Source: Avena insularis
Lineage: Eukaryota > Streptophyta > Magnoliopsida > Poales > Poaceae
Length of the DNA stretch: 64,000 nt
Assembly: GCA_023614405.1 (NCBI GenBank)
Contig: CM042689.1
Coordinates: forward strand, 283,781,533-283,845,532
Direction of reading: 5' to 3'
The notes under the pieces were generated by a model. It worked only from the letters and a program-made list of their open reading frames with translations. It did no database searches and was not told the origin of the DNA. How positions within the stretch are numbered: the first letter of the stretch is position 1; every line of letters starts with the position of its first letter. Below are positions 55,940-64,000 of this stretch, in pieces. The translations under genes and the position numbers were made by a program.

Positions 55940-57953
55940 TCGGGAAAGTAAGGCACGAGAATGTATTCCTTTGTCTTGTTCGCCACGAGGATTCTTTTTA
56001 GGTACGAGGCCACGATACGTCGTTCGGCAGGGGAACCCAAGCAGCCGTTACGCATGTAGTAGGGGTCCACTATAGCGATGCCCGGTGTGTTCTCTCTAAT
56101 GATCTGCATGGCCAGGCTGATAGAAAACAGACGGACCATGGTATAGTGCAGCGGGTATAGGTCGAACATATTGAAGATGTCGTCGAACCACAGGAAGAAC
56201 AGATCCGCAGGGGAATTGTCGACGAAGCCCAAGCCTGGTGGCACCTTAACCACGAATACTGGGTGCGAGGGATCTTTCTCCGATAGAAGCTGTCTCTCTA
56301 TCGTCAGCATGTCGTCATGCACACTCTGCAGTTCCGAACTGGCGATCTTCCGCAAATTCTTAGGTAGCATGGGCTCACCCGCCACATGAATCCTCCACAT
56401 AATACCCTCGGGTCTTGGTGGCCCGTCCCGAAACCTGATCGGATTCACAGTTGTTGACGCCACCGGCTGGCTCGAGCTGCTAGATTTTCTTTTCCTGCCG
56501 TTTTTTCCTTTTGGAGAGCGGGCAGGCACCGCAATCGGAGCATCGGCTGCCCTATGTAGTGTGTCAGGGCTTAGAATAAATTGCCGGTTGGTTGTATCAG
56601 CTGGCTCTGTAAAGGCACAAGCTGGAGGCGTCTCCTGAGAACCAAACAGACGCTTGGTGATAGTGGCTTTCTCTGTGGGGCCACCAGCTAGGTCTTCGTT
56701 GCTAAACTGAGTGCTGAAGAAGTGATCATTCCAGTCTTCGTCGTCGTTGGCCGGATCCTGCGCCATGTGCATATCATCAACATGATCATCCGACCCACCG
56801 CGTGGAGGTGACGGCGAGGGTGGTAAGGGGGCCTTGCCACCGCTTGTCGTTGGCACGACAGGCGGTGCTGTTGTCTGTGGCGTGATGGCCCCCGCTGTCC
56901 CCAAACGGATCATGCTCTTTGGCCATAGCAAGAATAAGCCGAATCAAGTTCTGAGGACAGACGGATCTTCTTCATCCGCTCCTGGGGGTTGAATGGGAGG
57001 TTCCAGGTCGTCGCAGCCCCTTAGCACCCGACTAATTTTAACCCTGTGCACGCTATCTGACATCGGCCTTGAGTGGAATGTGCACTGCAAGGGTTGAACT
57101 ATGGTACCCTTGGCAACATCCCTCAGCTTGTTGTTCACGTAGCATAAGAGAGTGCAAGGAACATCTGTCTGCGGAAAACATGTACGGCATCGTCAGAGAT
57201 GCCATAAGAGTAATAGATGACATCAAAGGCGGTAATTAAAGCAATTTGTTTACCGTGATGGCGTCGAGATCGGCTAATGTTGACGCACCGCATACAGCGA
57301 TGGGTGTGCAAGAGACGGAAGGGCTGCTTGATGGCGCGGTGCTGGCCGCCGATGTATTCTCCCTACCGACGGGTTCTTGGAGCTCCGGTGTCGCCGCGAC
57401 GATGGCAGGGGGGCACCAACATGTACTCCGGCGCCGCGGTGATGGCAGGGGGAGTCACCAACACTTGCGGCACCGCGGAGCTAGCGGGCGGAGTCACGAA
57501 CACGTAGTTCGCCTGATTCGTCGGTGCCGCGTTGTTCGAGTGGCTGCTGACCATGCTTGGAATCGGGCACGGCCCTACTCGACCACCCGCACTCCAGTTC
57601 GCTATTGACTCCACCAAGGTAGGCAGGAAGGACGTGACGGTGATTTCCAGGTTGTCTTGGATGATCTGCGGGATCCGCGCCACTTGTGCCTTAAGTTCTT
57701 GAACCACGCGGTTTTACTCCTCGCTCCTTCCCGACGGCGCCACATGCGTCCTCGGCGGTGGACCAAAATGATCCACCCAATTCTTACCCCCGAGGCCGGC
57801 CAGATGGCCAGCCGACGACGGCTTCTTCGTAACCGGCTCTATTTTCTTGGCCCGGATCATCGCCCTGTTAAAAGGGTTATCCCACCGGGTGGCCGCCGTC
57901 GACTCCTGGGATGAGGAACCCTGGGATCCATGACTAGCAACAATTTCCTCCTC

Positions 57954-58036
57954 CTGCAGAAGAAGTAACAGTGAATCGTTTAGATCATAGATTAGATTGC
58001 AATCGAGTTGATCCACGGTAATTAGATTATACTTAC
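57954..58036 (-). other. intron of the CACTA second gene
   Basis: Donor TTGTG|GTAAGT at 58036 and acceptor CTGCAG|GAG ending at 57954, 83 bp. Both sides are open and similar in character. Confidence 0.65.
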
Positions 58037-59035
58037 CACAATTTCCTCGAATTCCTTCACCGCAGGATCCGCGGTGAGTTGTTTGGTTTTTGGGTCCACA
58101 TGGTAACGGGCCCTGATGAAGTTTCGAACCTTCCCGGGTTCGAATTTAGCAAAGGGGTTTCTATCCTTGGATCTATACTCTTCGTCCTCCTTATTCCATT
58201 TGGCCTCCGCGGGTTCAGATCCACCAGATCCGAGATGGTGATGACCTATATTCATCGCTGCAAAGACCTTTCCCGATTACTATTGGCCAGGGCTCTTTCG
58301 GATTCACACCTCTCCTTGAACTCCCGGAACTGATCTTCGGTGATCTGCGGGTCAATCTTCTGGATCTCCTCGAGACTTTTTCCTTCTTTATAGATCTTCT
58401 TCTTTATCCGGGTTCTCCAGCTGGCCAGGGCGGTGCTCATATTTGTGAGGGCGGATTTGTTTACTTCGTTCCCATGATAATTTGTGTTCTGATACTTAGC
58501 GGGGAACTTGTATCTTGCGGCCTTCTCAAAGAGGAGTGTGCAAGTGGCCATTATCTTTATGCCGGAGATTCTCGGTGTTGATCGAGATGGTTGTCCGGGT
58601 GATCGCCGCCACTTGTCCACCGTACCCTTTGACGACAAGGGCAGGCTCCAAAGGAACCCCTGATGGGCTCACTTCGGTAATTTCCTCCCTAACCGTGCCG
58701 ACCGTGTTTGGGTTCCGGTCCTTCGGCTTCTTCTTCTTCTTAGGAGGATTGCTACCACTCCCTTTGCCCTCGCCGCCATCAGTGGTTTCATCGTCCGTTG
58801 TTCCTTTGGATTCTTCCTCCGCGTCTTCCATCTCATCATCCTCGCTCTCCGAAGGATGGTATTCTTCATCGTCTTCTAGCCGCTGGGCCGCCTCCCAGAA
58901 TGTCAATTGTTTATTCGGAGGTCTGAGTTCTCCTTCAGCGCTGATGCGCTTAGAACATCCAGCCTCGTCGTTGTCACACATCTTTGCACTAATAAAAAAA
59001 AAAAAATTGGTTAAATGCACGGAAAAATCCGGCAT

Positions 59036-60730
59036 GACCTTTGCTAATTTTCTTAAACTAGGAGTGCCCGATTTCTGCCGAAACGGAAGTTAATCAACAT
59101 TCCGGCAAAAATCGGGACTCATTTCAAACAAGAACCTGCATACACACATAATAAAGTTCTTCATATACAAGCACAAGCACAATTTCAAGGTGTTGTTGTC
59201 CCAGCACAGATAGTAGCAAAAACAACACTACTCTATTTTTCCTTCCAAACCATTTCACAACCACATCCATCCAGTCCCAGCAGAGTGCCACAGCCATATA
59301 TACTTTTGTTATCAATTTAAGCATAGCCATATGATAGAAGCTATCTGTTTAAGCATCAATGACAACCCAATTAAAATAAATCTTGTGAATAAGTAAAGGT
59401 AAAAATGAGAATGACCTTACATAAGCATGCCACTTATTGTATGATTCCAATGAAGCAATGTCATTGTTCTAACCACAATGGATGCCCACAATCTGTGCTA
59501 CAATAACTTTTGTGCATCAACACAATCAACCAAAATCTCAAACCTATGATAATATGCATCTACTGTTCAGACTTCAAAAGTGTTTTTTGTTCTTTGGTTA
59601 TTTATCTTAATTCCTTCAGTCTGTGCAGGAAGGCTTTAAGAAGCTTCAATTGGAATTATTGAGGGGAAACAACACATATGAGCGTAGCCTTGACATCTCT
59701 GTGGTGCATATGAATGTACAACTGAGGTGAAGTAAGTCTACACAGCTTTGCCTAGTCACGGCGGTTGCCCAAGATCATAGCTAAAAATATAAGCCCAATA
59801 TTAATCAAAATATACGAACATCCCCAGATGTATAACAAAGCACAAGAACCTACCCTTTGTCATCAATTTCCACAATCTTCAATTCAATAAAGAAAAGCAG
59901 GCCATAGAAATGCCTAAACCCATGATATATGCTGATACATCAAGGATCACGATATTTCACTTCCATAATATCAACTGAATCAGTTCCCACACCATTGAAT
60001 GGCCTGGAACTCTGAAAGTGGATTGGTGCATTGGTGTGAAGTGTGCAAACTCAACTAGATGGCCTGAAACTCTGAAAGTGGATTGAACTATGCAGCCTCG
60101 AACTCACGCATTGACTTCACTTTGCATTGTCCTCTTATAGTTGCTACCCTGAAGGTGTGGGGAATCCACACCACAGACGCCCCTAGGTAGCAGAAATAGA
60201 ACCAAAGCCCCCTAAGATCCCTTCTTGGACTAGCACACTTAATAATCCTCTACACACAAACCTTGTGTATTTTTACGTCTATTGTTTTCATGCCTATTTG
60301 CAACTAACCATGTCGGTATGATTACCAACTACCATCTACTACTTGACTAGCTAACACAATGAACCAATTATACAAAATATCGTCTTGTCAGAAATCCTGG
60401 CAGTAGTAAACAGTTTCAAACATGCATCTTCTACTTCACCCTAACTGTCCTAGTTCATTTTTTAGATGAAATCCTAGGAAGTTTCAATTCATAGTAAACA
60501 GAAGGATCTTGCTACTGTAAATAGAAGGATCTTGCTACTGCTGGAGACCATGAACAACACAGAGATGAGGGAGAGATTTCTAGCAGAGTGCTACTGCAAA
60601 GAAAACAGAAGGTAATTTGGCTATTTGCTGCAGAATACAGAACTATGTGCTTGATCCACTAGAATTCTGTTGGAATATAGGGAGAGAAGTGGAGAGGGAT
60701 CTTGCTTGATCCACTTATTAGAATTTGTGT
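59036..60730. other. AT-rich stretch within the CACTA, no gene seen
   Basis: About 1.7 kb upstream (minus-strand sense) of the second gene. I see no conserved ORF. It may be promoter or a 5' UTR intron of that gene. Confidence 0.5.
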
Positions 60731-60759
60731 TATTAGTAATCTACTCTGAACCCTAACCC

Positions 60760-61068
60760 GTGGAGATAGGGAGAGAAGTGGAGAGGGGAGAGAGGGAGAG
60801 AGGGAGAGAGGGGAGAAGGCTCACCTCTAAGACGAGGACGATGAAGGCGGTGGCGGGGGCGCGGAGGGGATCGATCGGCGTCGGCCTCCTCCTCCTCGAG
60901 CAGCGGTGACCTCCACGGATCGGCAGACGCGGGCCTCCTCCTCCTCGAGCGGCGCGGGCTTCCTCCTCCACGAGCGGCGCGGGCCTCCTCCTCCACGGAT
61001 CGACAGCGGCGCAGGCGTCCTCCTCCACGGATCGGCTGGAGGCGGCGGAGGGGATCGATCGGGCTGGG
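60760..61068. repeat. GA-rich tract and GC-rich imperfect tandem repeats
   Basis: GAGAGGGAGAGAGGGAGAG-type tract at 60775-60825, then at 60880-61035 repeated CCTCCTCCTC(G/C)A and CACGGATCG units. Minus-strand ORFs here are Glu/Arg/Pro-rich repeats without a domain. Confidence 0.65.
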
Positions 61069-61143
61069 GATGGGGATGAGCGAGTGTGAGAGAGATGGGG
61101 ATGAGCGAGTGTGAGAGAGATGGGGATGAGCGAGTGTGAGAGA
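61069..61143. repeat. three tandem copies of a 25-bp unit
   Basis: Unit GATGGGGATGAGCGAGTGTG plus AGAGA at 61069, 61094 and 61119, without differences between copies. Confidence 0.95.
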
Positions 61144-61169
61144 GATCGATGACGTGGATAAAACCCAGA

Positions 61170-61242
61170 TAGGCGTAGCGCACTATGCCAGAGTGCGCTA
61201 CGGATGTCTGTAGCGTACTCGGGCTAGTGCGCTACGCCTATT
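61170..61242. repeat. internal copy of CACTA subterminal-type repeats
   Basis: AGGCGTAGCGCACTATGCC, GAGTGCGCTACGG, GTAGCGTAC and AGTGCGCTACGCC: four motif copies in inverted pairs, identical in style to the element ends but placed between the transposase and the second gene. Confidence 0.75.
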
Positions 61243-61250
61243 TGGGATCT

Positions 61251-61604
61251 AACCACTCTATAACAAGAGTCCAGCGCTCCTTCTAGAAAGAACTCTTGTC
61301 TATCCCACTGGTTCTGCCCGCTACTCTATTTTAAACTATGAGCACCCAGGTTCGAATCCTGGTGCCCCACTTTTTTTTAAAATACTTTTAAATGTTCCAA
61401 AAAATGCCCAAAAGTGGTGATATATGACATAAAAGTTTTGTTTTGTTTTTAAAATACTTTTAAATATTCCAAAAATGCCCAAAAGTGATAATATATGTCA
61501 TAAAAGTGTTACAAATATGATTCAAAGTATAACTAAATTTCATAATAATTTGTCCATTAATATTACAATCTTTTTCGACCACGCGTTTTACAATATTTTT
61601 TGAG
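61251..61604. other. 3' flank of transposase gene with B-box-like sequence
   Basis: No ORF. It contains GGTTCGAATCCTGG near 61351, a perfect Pol III B-box with a 5-bp T-arm-like stem, followed by TGCCCCAC and a T run. No matching acceptor 5' strand or cloverleaf is visible, so it is not called a tRNA. Confidence 0.45.
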
Positions 61605-64000
61605 CTAGCGTTTTACAATCTTTTTTCCCTTCTTTGTCGCGGTTGAATAATTTAGCCCCGGCACTTTAATGTTTCTTCTTTCGAACGAGCTACCTTTTTT
61701 GGGTAGGGTTGTCCTTTTTCTTCTTGTGGTGTATGTTGCTGCATCGTAGTCGTCGTCATCTTCAATCTTTGGATCGCCGTACTGGTCGAAGTCTTGCTCG
61801 TTGGCGACTCCATCCATTCCGATGATTTTTCTTTTTCCTCTCCTCACGACAACACGGCTAGGCTTTGTCGGGTCGGTAATGAAAAAACATTGGTCCACTT
61901 TGGTAGCCAGTACCCACGGTTCATTTTTCGCGGCCACGTTTGCACCGGCGGCCTTGGATTTGGCTGCTTCGGGTATAACCATGGTTGTGAAATACCGGTC
62001 TTCTCTTTCGACGCTCTTTGCCCATCTGACACAAAACATCGACACATTTTCTCCATAGTAGTTGAGCTCCCAGATCTCCTCGATTCTTCCGTAGAATCTT
62101 TCCTTCACGTTGTCATCGGTGTAGAATTCCGACGTTACGCCTGAGTTCTGATAATCACACTTGTTGTCCTTTTCCTCCGTGTAGAATGTGTAGCCATTGA
62201 TATCATACACCTGATAGGTTACCAGGTTTTGCATCGGTCCCTGTGACAAGGTGAATATGATCTTTTCCGAGTCAGAAGAATGCGACCGCGGGGGATTATC
62301 AAGGAGCGTCTGCCTAAACCAACGCGTGAAATCTGAGTTGTGCTCTTTGATTATTTCTCCTCGGCCTCTGTATGCCCCTTTCGTACTTCTTCTCGATTAA
62401 CCTTTGTGCTTCGTACCCAAGGATCGACAGTTCTAAATGTTGTAGCGTGACGAGGTTTGCTCGATCAAAGTCTGCGGCGTCGAAAATCAAGTTCCGCATG
62501 CAAGATGCGACGACCCTCTCGGTGACCAGATCCGTCGAGCTTGCCAAGGTGCTGTTGACGGAAGACCGATAGGGTTCTCGATGTTCAGATAATTCGTGCG
62601 AAAGAGATGCACTCTTCGCCGTAAAGCCCTTGGCTATGCTTCCATCCGACGGGACCTGCTGCGAACGTATCCTTTGATGTGTCCGCTCATCCTTTCGAAC
62701 GCCATCATGCTGGAGGAACATCGACCGAGTTGTACGATGTCCTCCACGACATGGACCAGCAGATGCACCATAATGTCGAAGAATGCGGGTGGGAAGTAGA
62801 CCTCAAGCTCACATAGTATCACCACGATCTCCTCCTGTAGCCTCCCGAGCTGATTCACGCCAATCGACTTCCTAGAGATGACGTAGAAAAACTTGCATAG
62901 GCCAAATAATGTTTCACGGACGTGCTCGTCCATTATCCCTCTTAGTGCGACCGGAAGTACCTACTTCATTAGCATGGCACAGCTGTGAGACTTCATGCCA
63001 CTGAACCTCTGCTTTGCCTCGTCTAGGTATCTGCTTATCTTGCCCGCGTAGCCGTAAGGAAATTTGACTCCTAGAAGGCACTTGAAAAACTGTTTGATCT
63101 CATCCTGGCATAGAGTGAAGCAAGAAGGAGGGCAGTAATATTCGTTCTTCTTGAACTTTTTACCCTTCTGACGAACTTGTGTCGTCTCCGACTCATGATC
63201 ATCGTCATCTTCCTGATCATCAGGAGTAGAGCGTCCTCCGTGAAGCTCCTTCCGGATACCCAAGCATATCAGGTCGTTCCTTGCTTTCGGACCATCTTTA
63301 GTCCTATCTGGCATGTTGATTATGGTGGCGACCAGACTCTCGCACACGTTTTTCGTGATATGCATGATGTCGAGGCTATGAGGCGTGCGGAGAAACTTCC
63401 AGTATGGCAACTCCTAGAAAACAGACCTTGTTTTCCATACCTTCATTAGCGGCTTGTCTTGTTGCTGCCTCTTTCGCTTCTTTCCAGGCTTAGGACAATC
63501 TTTCCAGTTTTTCAGCAACTCTTCCACTTCTTCGCTGCTCCTACGCTCTGGGATTCCTCGGGTCTCTGATTTGCCATCGAACAGGTCTCCACATTTTCTC
63601 CATGGATCATTCTTGCCGAGCCACCTCCGGTGCGCCATGAACACGGTTTTCGATGACCCTGGATCTTTCTCTAGTTGGAGATAGCTTGTGTTATCCATGC
63701 ACCTAACGCATGCGCAGTAATCCTTGGATAACCTGCCCGAGATATACCCGCAACCTGGATAGTCTTGCACCGTAGTGACCAACGCGCTCTCATAGTGAAA
63801 TAATCTTGTGCGAAGCGTCGTAAGTATTGGCTCCAGATTCCCATAACGTGGCTAGCTCCTCCTTCAACAGCCCGAGATATGATTGATGTCGGTACCAGGG
63901 TTGTTTCGCCCTTGAATTAGCATACTCATTTGTATGTACTTCTTCTTCATGCACAACCATGGAGGGAGGTTGTACATCCATACAAACATGGGCCAAGTGT
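61605..64000 (-). pseudogene. CACTA TNP2-like transposase (3' part; start outside window)
   Basis: Reading the minus strand from the right edge: WPMFVWMYNLPPWLCMKKKY, VQDYPGCGYISG, a CACVRC pair, FMAHRRWLGKNDPWRK, ELPYWKFLRTPHSLDIMHITKNV and FSGMKSHSCAMLMK. These are hallmarks of the TNP2/Transposase_21 family. The DUF4218 segment follows (ETLFGLCKFFYVIS, YFPPAFFDIMVHLLVHVV, GYVRSRSR), then DUF4216 near 61900-62180 (FYGRIEEIWELNYYG, PWVLATKVDQCFF), ending at 61605. Stops at 62961-62963 (before VLPVALRG) and 63414-63416 (before ELPYWK), plus frame changes near 62650, 63800 and 63890, make this copy inactive. It would bind the ends and move the element. Confidence 0.9.

Larger units (their letters stand above)
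55524..58981 (-). pseudogene. CACTA second gene (TNPA/ORF1-like) ending in a Ulp1-like domain
   Basis: The start ATG is at 58981 (MCDNDEAGCSKRISAEGEL). An acidic stretch (EDDEEYHPSESEDDEMEDAE) and a Lys-rich stretch follow. The 58252-58526 part (ALTNMSTALASWRTRIKKKI, ITEDQFREFKERC) resembles CACTA second-ORF proteins. Introns with GT-AG borders are visible at 57954-58036 and 55849-55939. The C-terminal part has LFFLWFDDIFNMFDL, then EHCTLISLSPKHSHAMYFDSG and FPCVKQPENSKKEAYYAL, matching a Ulp1-like cysteine-protease fold. His, Asp and Gln positions are kept, but the expected Cys-Gly is Glu-Ala. Stops at 56944-56946 and 57714-57716 and frame changes near 58530 and 58255 break the gene. Confidence 0.75.
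52768..64000 (-). mobile_element. large CACTA (En/Spm) element, left ~11.2 kb; right end outside window
   Basis: The left terminus is CAATACTAGGAAAAC, one mismatch from the CACTACTAGG start of the 1.5 kb element. It is followed by GTGGCGCAC-type subterminal repeats to about 53060. The boundary is confirmed because the element A copy continues uninterrupted at the equivalent position (9946). Minus-strand genes follow: an RNase H1-type HBD ORF, a second gene with Ulp1-like end, and a TNP2 transposase. The transposase and second gene are broken. The right TIR is not in the window, so neither length nor TSD can be checked. Confidence 0.88.

Noticed and set aside
60733..61183. Arg/Glu/Pro-rich minus ORFs upstream of the second CACTA gene
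   Set aside because: They arise from short tandem repeats and have no conserved motif. They could be leader sequence but are not supported as coding.
61290..61375. tRNA gene
   Set aside because: Only the T-arm is recognisable. No acceptor partner, D-arm or anticodon arm could be drawn.

Overview
The window is plant nuclear DNA made almost entirely of nested transposable elements. I see no intact host gene. The mix points to a large, repeat-rich grass genome, probably Pooideae/Triticeae: Tat-lineage, chromovirus-like and Athila/Sabrina-like Ty3/gypsy elements, a SIRE/Maximus-type Ty1/copia element, CACTA (En/Spm) elements and a Stowaway MITE. The organism is an inference from recalled element signatures; no search was run.

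Layout. 1-6383: the 5' part of a minus-strand Tat-lineage gypsy element with 5' LTR, tRNA-Lys PBS, gag, protease, RT, two RNase H regions and the start of integrase, broken by stops. 6384-8060: unassigned element-like DNA. 8061-37490: a minus-strand LTR element ('element A') with a ~6.0 kb 5' LTR. That LTR is split at 15264-15268 by a 21.5 kb element with ~4.5 kb LTRs (15269-36762, TSD CCCAT). This inserted element looks like a LARD: its ~3.0 kb internal domain has only pol relics. It is itself split by a copia element (19834-29294, TSD GTTAT). 37491-39243: 5' LTR and gag start of a gypsy element that element A entered. 39244-39709: unassigned. 39710-47313: a second ~6.0 kb LTR of the element A family ('element B', 3' LTR), interrupted by a 1.5 kb CACTA (45059-46592, TSD TGA). 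47314-52767: element B internal domain with gag zinc-knuckle relics, interrupted by a 2.5 kb class II element (47494-~50009) that carries a MITE. 52768-64000: the left ~11 kb of a large CACTA whose other end lies outside the window.

The large CACTA is the most interesting region. Its minus-strand genes are a TNP2-type transposase (61605->64000), a second gene ending in a Ulp1-like domain whose nucleophile position lacks cysteine (55524-58981), and a short intact ORF for a stand-alone RNase H1-type hybrid-binding domain with a C-terminal membrane helix (53340-53591). Between the last two lies a seven-unit tandem array (53707-55080). Each unit holds an inverted repeat of exactly 83 nt whose arms change in a compensatory way from unit to unit.

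Decay takes two forms. The gypsy and CACTA genes are broken largely by stops that fit G:C to A:T transitions. The copia coding region, its left LTR and the left 4.5 kb LTR carry many 1-2 nt indels, which may be real decay or a local consensus-quality problem.
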